Assembly: GCA_037178675.1 (NCBI GenBank)
Contig: JAYMGJ010000583.1
Span: 1-64,000, forward strand
Length of the DNA: 64,000 nucleotides
Source of the DNA: Scleroderma bovista
Lineage: Eukaryota; Basidiomycota; Agaricomycetes; Boletales; Sclerodermataceae
Direction: 5' to 3'
The number at the start of each line of letters is the position of its first letter. Within the stretch, counting starts at the first letter, position 1. Of the stretch, positions 44,870-56,669 are shown piece by piece. The position numbers were made by a program, and so were the translations under genes. The notes beneath the pieces are model-generated. The model worked only from the letters and a program-made list of their open reading frames with translations. It was not told where the DNA came from and did not search any database.

Positions 44870-46115
44870 TCGAAAGACATCATTGGAAGCCGACCTTGAT
44901 GTCTGGCACCATTGACTTGGACATGTAAATGTTCAATCAATTTTGAAACTGCTAAAGAAAGGAATGGTTGATGGCATGGCTATCAGTGACTTGAAGGAAA
45001 TGCATGAAGATAAATGTGTACCTTGTCTTGAGGGGAAACAGCACTGCGCTGTGATTCCTTCCGAATCCAATGTCGAAAGTCCAAGGGTACTACACAGAAT
45101 GTACGTGAACGTCTGTGGACCCATGGAAACAACAGCATGGAGAGGCTACTGCTACTTTGTTACATTCATCAATGGCCATTCACATTGCCTTGTTGTCAAG
45201 TTAATACAGTTAAAAAATGAAGTGCCTAAGCTTATCAAAGAATACCTCGAGCGAGCAGAGGCAGAGATGGGCAAACGTGCAAATTATTTTCACAGCGACG
45301 GAGGCAGAGAGTACAAGTCAACTGCCCTACAAGACTATTTTAAATCAAAGGGAGTTCATCATGAAATGATGAACACATACACCACAGGAGAATGGAGTCT
45401 CTGAGCAGATGAACCACACTTTGGTCGAAATGGCTCATGCAATGCTCAGCGATGCTGGATTGCCCAACGGCTACTGGGGGATGTGATCCTCTACACTATG
45501 CATGTCCTAAATCACATCCCTACCTGCGCTATTGCCAAGAGTCTAATGCCGTGCAAAGCATTCACTGGGAACAGGCCATCAGTTGCACACTTGAGAATTT
45601 TCAGGTGTAAAGCACATGTCCACATATCTGACAAAAAATGTCACAAACTCAATGCTAAGTCTGTCAAATGCACCTTCTTGGGCTTTGCAGAGAACCAGAA
45701 GGCCTATGTTTGCATGCACCGCCCGAGTGGCTGCATTCTCGAATCTTGAGACATTGTTTTCGATGAAGGGAACCCTAATGCCCCCTCCTGCATCAAGATC
45801 AATGACCTGGGCCTAAATGTTGAAGAAACGAAACGGTCAGCGGTTGGAAGGACTCCTGAAGCCATGGAAACGACCCCATACTCACCTGTTGGGGATGGGG
45901 AGATAGCCAGTGCCAACGAGGACTTGGATGATGAATCCGTTGATGGGATACCTTCAGAAGGGGTCAATGACATTGAGAATGTGTTGATACATGCACCTGT
46001 TTCATCCGATCGCACTGGATCATCTCCAGATGGTGTTTTGAGCCACCAAATCACGAGGATTGAAGTTCCTGTCGAACAGCAGGTTAGTAAGGGTCAACAG
46101 CACATCAAACAGTGA
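44870..46115 (+). pseudogene. Copia-B integrase fragment
   Basis: The plus frame reads ADLDVWHH, TGA at 44913, LGHVNVQSILKLLKKGMV, CVPCLEGKQHCAV: the pre-integrase zinc region (His/His/Cys/Cys). The core follows: NVCGPM (first Asp replaced by Asn), FHSDGGREYKS, then EQMNHTLVEMAHAMLSDAGLP. Frameshifts lie near 45385 and 45478 and a stop near 45748; an acidic linker follows to 46113. TGA at 44913 replaces an Arg codon usual in WHRRLGH. Confidence 0.82.
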
Positions 46116-46345
46116 GAACATACCTTTGACGGACATTCAAGCCATCTGCCCACTCCACTGTTGCCATATCCAGTCCCAATCCCCCACTCCAGCTGTGAGG
46201 CACTCTTCTCATGCTCACAGAGCACCGATCTGCGACAACAACTTGCATTTCTTCATCAATGCCTACAAGAGTTGATACATCTTAGCGTCAACTTCGGGGA
46301 CATCAATTTTGACAAGCTTCATGTTGGTCTCAAGTGGGATGTCGA
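46116..46345 (-). pseudogene. Copia-B RT thumb piece and unassigned DNA
   Basis: At about 46345-46270 the minus frame reads PLETNMKLVKIDVPEVDAKMYQ, the RT segment that normally follows the Copia-B fragment at 44026-44384. It is fused in frame to Copia-A RNase H (SKHIDI). The part 46116-46269 shows nothing I recognise. Confidence 0.6.
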
Positions 46346-47966
46346 TGTGCTTGGAGCGAGGCTCTGTTACAGGGTTGGATGCCATGAATATGGACCCCTG
46401 ATTATCACTGCAAATTGGGATAGCTTTCAGCTTATAGCCGAGCTCACCGAGTAAACTCTGAATCCAGGTGACTTGACTTGGCAAGCGCAATCACTCAAAG
46501 CCATGTATTCGGCGTCAGTGGACAAGTATGCAATAGTCTTCTGCACATGAGAAGTCCAACTGATCAAGCCATCTGCAAGCTTCAGGTAGAAACCTGTTTG
46601 CGAGAGCCAAGAGGTAGGGTCTGATCCCCAATCTGAGTCCATGCATGCAATCAGGCCAGCACCAGATCCACCATTGTATACTAGGGAGTATGTAGGTGTC
46701 CCAATTAAATAGTGACAGATATACAGTGCTTTATTCAGGTGGTCCTGGGATGGATTTGCGGCATGGCATGAGAGATGGGTGACTGCAAGAGCAATGTTGG
46801 GCCTAGTGCCTAACATAAGGTACAGAAAGGACCACCATCTGGAAACGGGAGCAGAGTTCCGCATCAACAGGCTCTGTATTTTTGGTGGCATAGTAGCCAG
46901 CCGGCAATGGGGTGCTTGCGGACTTTGCATTGAGCCTGTTTGAGGCCATAGAGGGCATGCCAGAGGCAGAGCACCTCGCACTCTTGCCCGGGAACTGCAA
47001 ACCCTTCAGGTTGTTCCATGTAGATCTCTTCATCGAGCTTGCCATACAAATAGGCACTCCGGACGTCAAGTCCAGTAATATACCAATTCTCAAGTGCAGC
47101 AAGCGCGAGCATGAGGCTCACTGTTTCAAAGCGCATGACTGGTGAGAAGACCTGGTCGAAATCTAATCCCTCAACCTGGGAGAAGCCTTTCGCTACTAAG
47201 TGGGCTTTCTTGCGTCCATCCGACTTCACATCGAAGACCCATTGATTCTTAATGACCTTCCAATCTTGGGGATGGTCAACTAGCTCAAAGACCTTGCACT
47301 TTCACAGCACATTGAGCTCTTCTTGGCAAGCAAGTCTCCAGAGTTTCTGCTCAGCTTGGGGTAAGCGAGTGATGTCCTTGTAGGACCAGTTGTGGACACT
47401 CTCATATTGAGGCTCACTGGTTGTGAGGGCTTTGCCCATCAGGAAATGGACTAGGTTTGCTCCCCCTTCCTTGCCCATCTTTTGCACATCTTCCTCACTG
47501 GGCATTGCAGAGGTGTTGGGGAAACCACCAGGAACATGGTCTGGTGTGTCCGGTTGTGGTGGCCTAGGGGCCTCACCCACTGTTTCTCGCAATTGAGAGG
47601 CACTTTCGATATCCTGGAGTTACTCAACGGGATGTTGCTGCTCACCATACATGTTACTGGGGCGCAATGGTGCTCTATGTTCACGTTGGGGGTGGGCAGG
47701 GATATTCACTGCAGGGGGTCACGGCGCATTCTGGCAGTGTTTGGCTCAGCCAGGGCGCTGCAGTGCCAGAGGTGGCGGATTTCTAGCCGGTGAAGGCACT
47801 GGAGATGGCGTACAGGGAGGATTTATTTGATTAGGCTCTTCCTCAGGAGCCTCAGGGTCCTCACGCTTTGGATTGTCATCCTGCGCTTGGGGATGTGGGT
47901 AGCCATGGTTGTGTGTTCCACATCATCATCACTGTCGATATCATCAGGGGGGTTCCCTGGTCGATT
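46346..47966 (-). pseudogene. Copia-A copy 3, RT and RNase H region
   Basis: Minus frames cover the linker (PDTPDHVPGGFP, HNWSYKDITRLPQAEQKLWRLA), RT start (DGRKKAHLVAKGFSQVEGLDFDQ), RLMLALAALENWYITGLDVRSAY and YMEQPEGFAVPGQE. A deletion then joins YGLKQ directly to the region before the thumb, removing the catalytic YIDD. RNase H follows up to SKHIDI at about 46346. The left side stops at GGTCGAT (47966) against minisatellite DNA; gag, protease, integrase and the 5' LTR are missing. Confidence 0.88.
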
Positions 47967-49930
47967 AGACACTTCCAGACATTTCAGATAGTTTTAGAAT
48001 TGGACATGCCAGACATCTCATACACTCAAGGGATTTCAGGCATCTCAAGTAGTCCAGACTTTGTAGCCACCTCAGAAACATCAGACAGTTAGACACTCCA
48101 TACACTCCAGACATTATCAAACTAATCAGATCCTTCAAATAATATCAGACTGTCAGGCCATCAGACATCTCAGCTACTTTAGCTACATCAGCTACATCAG
48201 ATATTTCAGATACTTGACACACCTCAGAAAGTCCAGATAGTCAGACACTCCATACACTCCAGATATCTCATACATTCTAGAACTGTTCAGATATCTCAGA
48301 TAGTTTAAAAACTCTAGAAACCTCAGAAATCCCAGAAAGCCAGACACTTCATATACATCAGACTTCTTCCAATAATTTCAAACTATCAGAACATCAGACA
48401 TTTCAGATACTTCAAATACTTCAGCTACATCAGATACTTTAGATAGTTTAGACATCTCAGAAAGCCCAGATGGTCAGATACTCCATACACTCCAGACATC
48501 CCATACACTCTAGAATTTTCAGATACTTCAGCTAGTTCAGAAACTCTAGAATCTTCAGAATTCCCGGAGTCAGCCATTTCAACTATTTCAGATAAAATCA
48601 GACCAACCAGATGAATCAAACAACTTAAGACCATCAGATCATTAAACATTTCAGATACCTCAGCTATTCTAGCTACTTCAGAAATTTCAACTACTTCAGA
48701 GAGCCCAGATTGTTAGACACTCCATACCCTTTAGACATCTCATACCCTCTAGAAAATTTCAGATACTACTTTGGGAAGTCCAGACTCTCCAGCCACCTCA
48801 GAAGTCACAGAGAGTTAGATACTTCATATATTCCAAACATAATCTGAATAACAAGATATTTTAGATCACTGAGACTATCAGACATCTTGGACACTTCAGC
48901 TACTTGAGAGATCTTAAATACTTCAGAGACTTCAGATCATTCATAAACCTCAAATAGTCAAACTTTTCAGACGCTTCAGACTTTCTATACACTTTAGTAT
49001 TTTTTAGACATTTCTGATATTTCTGACACTCTAGACACCTCAGACATCCCAGATAGTCAAACACCTCATATATATCAGATACTTCAGATGGTCAGTGCAC
49101 CAGACATATTAGAAACTTCAGATGTCACATACACTCTAAGACTTTTCAGACACCTCAGGGGGCCTAGATACTTCAAACAACTCAGACATCCAAGATGATT
49201 AGATATTTCATATAATGTTAGTTACTTCAGAGACTTCAGAGACTTCAGATGGTCAGTGCACCAGACATATTAGAAACTTCAGATGTCACATTACACTCTA
49301 AGACTTTTCAGACACCTCAGGGGGCCTAGATACATCAAACAACTCAGACATCCAAGATAGTTAGATATTTCATATACATTAGACATAATCAGATAACCAT
49401 GATTTAAGACTAGTAGATCATTGGAACCTTAGATATCTCAGCTACTTCAGTAATTTCAGACACTCCAGACACTCTACTAGGTAGTCAATGTATCAGACAT
49501 ATCAGACATTCTAGATATTCTATACACTATAAGACATTTTAGATATCTAGACACCCAAGAACCCTCAGAGATCTCAGATAGTCAGATACTTCATAGTAGG
49601 CTTCAGACATGATCAGACTAATCAGATTCTTCAAATCATTTCAGACCATCCAAATATTAGACATTTCAGACACTTCAGATATTTCAGACACCTCAGAAAG
49701 CCCAGACATTCAGACACTGCATACACTACTACTACAAACATCCATACACTCACAAATTCAGACTAGCCAAATTCTTGAAGCAATTTACTACTAAGACCAT
49801 CAGATCATTAGTACTAGTAGACATTTGGCATATGTCAGCTACTAGTACTACTACTACTTCAAAGGCTACTATCTCAGATACTAGTACTTTAGTAAAATTG
49901 AGATGAACACATCAGGAAACCTACAAGTTA
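47967..49930 (+). repeat. Degenerate 9-bp minisatellite (TCAGAYAYT)n
   Basis: Nearly 2 kb of the motif TCAGACATT, TCAGATACT and variants, with longer phrases such as GACACTCCATACACTCC recurring at 48092, 48244 and 48477 (one change) at irregular spacing. In one phase it would encode Ser-Asp-Thr/Ile tripeptides, but stops and phase shifts are frequent. A 110-bp phrase around GATGGTCAGTGCACCAGACATATTAG is duplicated at 49090 and 49247. Confidence 0.85.
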
Positions 49931-50229
49931 GTACTTAATCATGCTTGATTTGGACTTAATCCCACTTCATTACTTAAATATTTCTGACAAGTTCCCAAGT
50001 CTAGTAATAAGATGACCAAGGACAACTTGCCAAGACACCTAAGTAAACTAAGTCAACTAAGCTAAATATAATGTGTAGCTGTCATCAAAAATGGTGGTTG
50101 CATTGTCGGCATTGTTGTCAGCTTGCATATAAGTCTTTACCGCAGTATATCAATTTATTACAATAGTTACTACATCAATTTGCTAGCAGTACTACTAACT
50201 ATGCTTGCCATCACTGTGCAGTGGTCAGC
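49931..50229. other. Unassigned AT-rich DNA
   Basis: No ORF or repeat of note; ACTAGTACTACTACTAC microsatellite-like bits occur just before it near 49840. Confidence 0.4.
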
Positions 50230-50470
50230 AGTCATCATACCATTGAGATATGGTAGTGGGGGAGCTGCCACTGCCATCATTGTCATGCTGGGGTTGGTGG
50301 TTGTCATACCATCAGGATGTGGCAGTGGGGGAGCCGCTGCTGCCAACAGTGTCATGCTGGTGCTGGTGGTGGGGTCATGGCGATGGGGCTGCCATTATTA
50401 TCATCATGCTGGTGGTGGTTGGGCCTGATGTGCTTGTGCTGGGTGGGTCGACCGTTGTTGCTGTTGTTGT
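50230..50470 (+). repeat. Tandem repeat, about 68-bp unit
   Basis: TCATACCATTGAGATATGG...GTCATGCTGGGGTTGGTG is followed by a diverged second copy starting TCATACCATCAGGATGTGG and a partial third. Gly/Leu-rich ORFs over it come from the repeat. Confidence 0.6.
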
Positions 50471-50572
50471 GCTGGTGCTGGTGTTGGGTCATGGTGGCCT
50501 GCTGTTGTCATGGATGCTGGTGGAGCAGCTGCACTATATTAATGTCAAGTTCAGTATGCAGATGAAGCAGAA

Positions 50573-50577
50573 GAGGA
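50573..50577. repeat. Target-site duplication of Copia-A copy 2 (GAGGA), left
   Basis: GAGGA precedes the 5' LTR and recurs at 56479-56483. Confidence 0.9.
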
Positions 50578-50852
50578 TGTTGAAGTCGCACGTGCACCTG
50601 GCGTAAACCGTCGACGAAGTGCGCACAAGACTGCGACCCATATTAGTGTAGACTTAGTAATAGTCCTCTTTAGAGTAGATGTTACATGTCACACGTCACG
50701 TGTCACACTATTTGTTGTATATAAACAGCGTCCACCGCTTATATAATATAACAGCTCTTAACCAGCTACCGCTACCATCTCAGGTTGTGCACTCCACCCA
50801 ACAGGTGAGTTGGAGTAGCAGTTCCTCTATGTACATAGGTATTGCTTCAACA
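50578..50852 (+). repeat. Copia-A copy 2, 5' LTR
   Basis: 275 bp from TGTTGAAGTCGC to GCTTCAACA. TATATAAA near 50719. It lacks one CACAGTCACGTGT block found in the 3' LTR of copy 1. CAACAGGTGAGT at 50800-50810 is a strong donor-site match. Confidence 0.95.
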
Positions 50853-51226
50853 GGTTATGAGCCCTGTGAGCGCACTGTGTGCAGCAATGCACCAGACAGT
50901 GCTCCAGCTCCCTGAGCGTCGCTTTAACTAGCTTGACGCTATGGACCACAGTGAGCTCCTAGCTGAGCCCCTGCACAGCCACAAGGCGAAGTCGGTCGAC
51001 GACTTGCACCCAACAGTGAGCTCCTAGTTGAGCACCTGTATTGCCACAGGCGAAGTTCGTCGATGACTTGCGCCAACCATGGCGAACATCATCGACGACT
51101 TGCGCTGGCATGACCTAGTCTTGAGTTAGCTGTTGACAGAAGTGCTTTCACTAGCACTCAGGTGTTTCTTCTTTTCTTGCTTGTCCGTTGTCGCATTCAC
51201 TTGCTGACTCCGTTGACTCCCAACAG
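50805..51226 (+). other. Predicted leader intron of Copia-A copy 2
   Basis: Donor CAG/GTGAGT lies in the U5 part of the LTR and acceptor TTGACTCCCAACAG lies 9 bp before the gag ATG, with a TGCTGAC branch-like motif upstream. Copy 1 keeps both sites at 32761 and 33183 with nearly equal spacing (423 against 422 bp). Splicing would remove the primer site and upstream ATGs. Predicted from sequence only. Confidence 0.45.
50853..50866 (+). promoter_or_regulatory. Copia-A primer-binding site
   Basis: GGTTATGAGCCCTG follows the LTR immediately and is the exact reverse complement of CAGGGCTCATAACC, the anticodon arm of initiator tRNA-Met (anticodon CAT within it). Drosophila copia and yeast Ty5 are known to prime from this internal tRNA region via a half-tRNA. 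Confidence 0.8.
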
Positions 51227-51235
51227 AATATCATC

Positions 51236-54200
51236 ATGTCTAGCGCTCTCGACAAGATGGTCCCCGTGTTCACTGGCTCCAACTGGCAGCAGTGGCACAC
51301 CTCTATGCAGGCCTACCTCCGGGCACAAGGCCAATGGTACGTTTATTCGATGACACAACCTGCTGCCGGTCACGATGACCGAAAGGAGTGGGACAACAAC
51401 ACCGAGAGAGCGCTCGGTAATATCACCTTGCGCCTCGCCCCCTCGATCCAGGTCGCCGTCTTGAACCTCAACAACGTTAAGGATGTCTGGGACCACCTCA
51501 AGAAGAACTTCGGTGCCCCCAGTATCGGCTCTGCCTACGCTGAGCTTAGCAAGCTCCTGTCGACTACCATCCCCACTGGCTCCCATCCCGCTCTGGCTAT
51601 CACCAAGGTGCTTAGCCATTTCGCTTATCTCAAAGATGCCGGCTTCGAGTTCCCTGCCCCCGTGCAGGCAATGATCATTCTGTGCAAACTCCCTCCCACT
51701 ATGGAGGTTGTAGCTCAAATTCTCAGCCAAACGTCGCCGGACGAGATCAAGAATCTGAAGCCCGACGGGATCGTCAAGGCCGCCACGCTCTCATTCGAGC
51801 AGAAAGGCGCCTCTTCATGCGCTGGTGGTAAGGGCCCCCAGGCCAACAAGCTTAGCGCTGTGAAGCGCAAGCCAGCTGACCCAAAGTTCGCCCAGCAGCA
51901 GCAGCAGCCCCAGAGGCAGCAGCAGCAGCAAGGTGGGTCCAATGGCGGTGCGAGCGGAAACGCTCCTGCCCAAGGACAGGGAGGCCACACTTGACGTGGC
52001 GGCAAGAAGGCTTGCGCTCACCGCGAGAATGCCCAACAAGCCACCTTCGCTACTTATGTCCACTACGATGGACCAGAGCCCACCATTGACCCTCGTGCCT
52101 TGGCCCACACTCCTGGCGCTGCCCACTACGGCCCCCCCGCATTTGATAAATACTATTCGGGCCTTCAACTTGGCACATCGCTTGGGGGTAGAGCCCTCCT
52201 GCCAGACCATCCGCACCCTCGACCAAGTTGTGTCAATGGCGAGTGCGAACCTGGACCAGCCCGAGGCAGGTCCCTCCTCGTTGAAGCGCCCTCGTCTTGA
52301 GGAGCGCATCACGATGTATGAGGAGGATGCCATCTCCCATGGGGATGATGAACCATTCGCCCACGAGCCTTTCACCGACGATGAGTTCGACGAAATCAAT
52401 GTGATGGTCCTTGACCGCTACAACGCAACGTCGATGGCAATGGGCGCGGAGGCCAGCCTTTTCAGGCAAGTACCTTCTGCACGCATGCTGACCGACACTG
52501 ACACACTCCCTTTACATGTGCGCTTTACACCGCCACTGTATGTAGCGAGTAGTACCTACAATATATCGTGTCGTGTCCCCTCGAGCAATGCATATATCTG
52601 TTCCTGTTCGAATGATGCTCGCTGTGCTGGCTGTAAAGGAAAAATGGTCGACCATAGTGAACTATCTGGTGCCTTCTGGCTACTAGACTCTGGCGCATCA
52701 CGCCACTTTACCGGTGACATAGGCGATTTCGCCTCCTATAATGCACTAAAGCAAGCGCACTACGCCAAAACGGCTAATGGTGTAGCACTAATTGCTGGCA
52801 TTGGCACAGTATTACTCCGGTGCCTAGACCACAACTCTGGGGATGAGAAAGTTATCACACTCACCCAAGTGCTCCATATGCCAGGCGCTACTGCACGCCT
52901 TATTTCTATGGGCGAAATGCGCCAGCGTAACTACAAAGTCACTGGCAATAAGCAAGGCATTAGCCTCATTCATAAAGCTGAACGCCTATGGTTTGGGCCA
53001 GACCCAGAAGACGATTGCAACATCATTTTCGGGATTAGATCTATCCCAATAATTAGATCTAACTACATCGCCTCCATGAGCAAAGTCGATTACGACATTA
53101 TGCACTGGAGATTTGGACACCCCTCGAAGGAAGTACTCCGACGCGCGCAAAAACATATGCAGTGCTTCCCGGAGATCCACTTTCCTACTGAGGATTGTGT
53201 TTGCCCTGGATGTGCTCTTGGCAAGATGCCCAATCGAGCTTTCCCAGAGAATGAAAGATGTGCTTCTAAGCCCTTCGAGCTAGTGCACTCTGATCTCAAA
53301 TCCTTCCCAGTTACGTCGTACCGGAAATTCAAATATGTTATCACCTTCTACGATGACTATACCTCTCACGCCTGGACTATGCCTCTTCGCTCCAAAGCTG
53401 CAGCAATTATGGCTGCCAAAGATTTCCTCGAAATGGTGCACGTCCAACATGATACGCACGTCATTGGATGGATGTCTGATGCCGGCGGAGAATATAAATC
53501 CGATCTGTTTGATCGAGCACTCCTTGAGAAAGGAATCAAAATATATCAAAGTGCTCCAAGAACCCCCATGCAGAATGGCCGCACCGAGCGTTTAGGGTGC
53601 ACTCTCATGGATAAAGCTGAGTCTATGCGGCATCAAGCCTGCATCCCTGACTCCTGGTGGGAATTTGTGTTCACTCACGCAACTCACCTTTACAACCGTA
53701 CTCCGGTAGCTCGCCTGTGATGGCGCACCCCCCACGAAATGCTTAAGGGGGAGATGCCTAACATCGACCACCTAGGTGTATTTGGCTGTGGAGCTTTTGT
53801 CTACCTCCCAGCCTCGGCTCGAGCAAATAAGATGGCTCCCAAGTCGGAGCTTATGACTTATGTCGGTGTTGCCCCTGGCAATGAGCGCAACTTTTTGTTT
53901 ATGTGCTCCACCAATGCAGTGTTTACCGCTGCTCACGCCGTCTTTGACAAGCGTCACTTCCCTCGCTGCCCCAAAAACAGGCGCGAACCTCTCGAGAACC
54001 CTTTCGGAAGGGCAAATCCGAAACCAGCCACTGATCGACCAGGGAATCCCCCTGATGATACCGACAGTGATGACAATGTGGAACACGACCATGGCTACCC
54101 ACATCCCCAAGCGCGGGATGACGATCCAAAGCGCGAGGAACCTGAGGCTCCTGAGAAAGAGCCTAGTCAAATAAATCCTCCCTGTACGCCATCTCCAGTG

Positions 54201-56144
54201 CCTCCACCGGCACCGAGAATGCCTTCACCGGCGAGAAATCCGCCACCTCCAGCACCACAGCGCCCTGGCTGAGCTGAACACCACCAGAATGCGCTGCGAC
54301 CCCCTGCAGTGAATATCCCTGCCCGCCCCCAACGTGAACGTAGAGCGCCATTGCGCCCCGGTAACGTGTATGGTGAGCAGCAACATCCTGTTGAGCAACT
54401 CCAGGATATCGAAAGTGCCTCTCGATGGCAAGAAACAGTGGGTGAGGCCCCTAGGCCCCCACAACCGGACACACCAGACCATATCCCTGGTGGTTTCCCC
54501 GACACCTCTGCAACGCCCAGTGAGGAAGATGTGCAAAAGATGTGCGAGGAAGGGGGAGCAAACCTAGTCCGTTATCTGATGGGCAAAGCCCTCGAAACCC
54601 GCGAGCCTCAATATGAGAGCGTCCGCAACTGGTCCTACAAGGACATCGCTCGCTTACCCCAAGCTGAGCAGAAACTCTGGCGACTTGCTTGCCAAGAAGA
54701 GCTCGACGTGCTGTGAAAGCGCAAGGTCTTTGAGCTAGTTGACCGTCCCCGAGACCGGAAGGTCATAAAGAATCGATGGGTCTTCGACGTGAAGTCGGAT
54801 GGCCGCAAGAAAGCCCGCTTAGTAGCGAAAGGCTTCTCCCACGTTGAGGGATTAGATTTCGACCAGGTCTTCTCACCAGTCGTGCACTTTGAAACAGTGC
54901 GCCTCATGCTTGCGCTTGCCGCACTTGAGAATTGGTATATCCCTGGACTCGACGTTCGGAGCGCCTACTTGTATGGCAAGCTCAATGAAGCGATCTACAT
55001 GGAACAACCCGAAGGGTTTGCAGTTCCTGGGCAAGAGCGCAAAGTGCTCCGCCTCTGGTGTGCCCTCTATGGCCTCAAACAGGCCAGCCTAGCTTGGTGG
55101 CGCACACTCGATGAGTCTCTCAAAGAGCTCGGGTTTGAGCGCCTTAAGTCTGAAGCAGGCACCAACATCGTCATTGGCATTATCTACGTTGACAATGCTT
55201 TATTCTATGGCCCTAACAAGGCTGTTGTTGATGCCATCAAAGCGCAGTTCATGCACAAATGGGAGTGCCGAGACCTTGGAGAACCTAAGGAGTTCCTCCG
55301 AATGCGAATCACTCGCAAAGGTCACGCTATCCACCTGGATCAATGCGTGTACCTCCAAAAGGTCATCGAACACTGCGGCATGCTCAATGCAAAGTCTGCA
55401 AGCACCCCACTGCCGGCTGGCTACTATGCCACCAAAAATACAGAGCCTGTTGATGCGGAACTCTGCTCCCGTTTCCAGATGGTTATTGGGTCCCTTCTGT
55501 ACCTTATGTTAGGCACTAGGCCCGACATTGCCTTTGCAGTCACCCATCTCTCGCGCCATGCCGCGAATCCATCCCAGGACCACCTATCCAAAGCGCTTTA
55601 TATTTGTCGCTACTTGATTGGTACACCTAATTACCCCCTAGTGTACAATGGTGGATCCGGTGCTGGCCTGATTGCATGCACGGACTCAGATTGGGGATCA
55701 GACCCTATCTCTTGCCTCTCGCAGACAGGTTTCTACCTGAAACTTGCAGATGGCTTGATCAGTTGGACTTCTTGTGCACAGAAGACTATTGTGTACTCGT
55801 CCACTGAGGCTGAATACATGGCTTTGAGTGATTGCGCTCGCCAAGTTACCTGGATTCGGAGTCTACTCGGTGAGCTCGGCTATAAGCTGAAAGCTATCCC
55901 GATTTGCGGTGATAATCAGGGGTCCATATTCATGGCATCCAACCCTGTAATGGAGCCTCGCTCCAAGCACATCGACATCCGCTACCAAGGAATCCGCGAG
56001 TCAGTCGCGAAAGGTAACGTGGAACTGTTCTTCATTGATGGTGCTGAAAATCCCGCCGATCTGCTCACCAAGAACTTACCACATGAGAAATTCGCGAAGT
56101 TCAGAGCTCAACTAGGCTTACAGTTTCCCTCTGGCAGCATCTAG
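51236..56144 (+). pseudogene. Copia-A gag-pol polyprotein, copy 2
   Basis: Gag starts MSSALDKMVPVFTGSNW and runs to TGA at 51992. One extra base near 52150 shifts the frame, after which protease (LLDSGASRHFTGD), pre-integrase (HWRFGHPS), integrase D (HSDLKSFP), D (SDAGGEYKS), E (NGRTERLG), RT and RNase H (SSTEAEYMAL) follow to TAG at 56142. TGA codons at 51992, 53718, 54270 and 54714 are CGA in copy 1. A 24-nt deletion near 55161 removes eight RT residues, between short AGGCA repeats, and the catalytic motif reads YVDN (55185-55196) instead of YIDD. Confidence 0.93.
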
Positions 56145-56190
56145 CGCCTTATTCACTGAAGTGCTCTACGTGCAGCACAGCGAGGGGGAG

Positions 56191-56478
56191 TGTTAAAGTC
56201 GCACGTGCACCCGGCGTAAACCGTCGATGAAGTGCACACAAGACTGCGACCCATATTAGTGTAGACTTAGTAATAGTCCTCTTTAGAGTAGATGTTACAT
56301 GTCACACATCACACGTCACAGTCACGCGTCACACTATTTGTTGTATATAAACAGCGTCCACTGCTTATATAATATAACAGCTCTTAACCAGCTACCGCTA
56401 CCATCTCAGGTTGTGCACTCCACCCAACAGGTGAGTTGGAGTAGCAGTTCCTCTATGTACATAGGTATTGCTTCAACA
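56191..56478 (+). repeat. Copia-A copy 2, 3' LTR
   Basis: 288 bp, TGTTAAAGTCGC to GCTTCAACA, preceded by the polypurine tract GCGAGGGGGAG. TATATAAA near 56344. Confidence 0.95.
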
Positions 56479-56483
56479 GAGGA

Positions 56484-56669
56484 AGGGGACTTACTGGCTG
56501 GATAAGGTATCCAGGAGTGAGGGTGGGCTGGTTGGACAGGCCCAGGTACCAAAGCTGTCACCCATGCTGGTCATCTGGGGGTGGGGGTAATAGGGATATG
56601 TGGATGGACATGCAATGAGAATCATGATAGCTAGCATAAATTATAATAAAGGGTGATGATGAACAACCA
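56484..56669. other. Unassigned flank
   Basis: About 190 bp to the right of Copia-A copy 2, with no ORF, motif or repeat that I recognise. Confidence 0.4.

Larger units (their letters stand above)
50578..56478 (+). mobile_element. Copia-A retrotransposon copy 2
   Basis: Complete element of 5.9 kb with two near-full LTRs, GAGGA target duplication, a primer site, leader repeats and a gag-pol frame with four TGA codons and one extra base. It is the best copy for LTR and leader comparison, but its RT active site is altered. Confidence 0.95.

Noticed and set aside
47967..49930. CRISPR-like array
   Set aside because: Units are contiguous 9-mers without spacers, in eukaryotic DNA.
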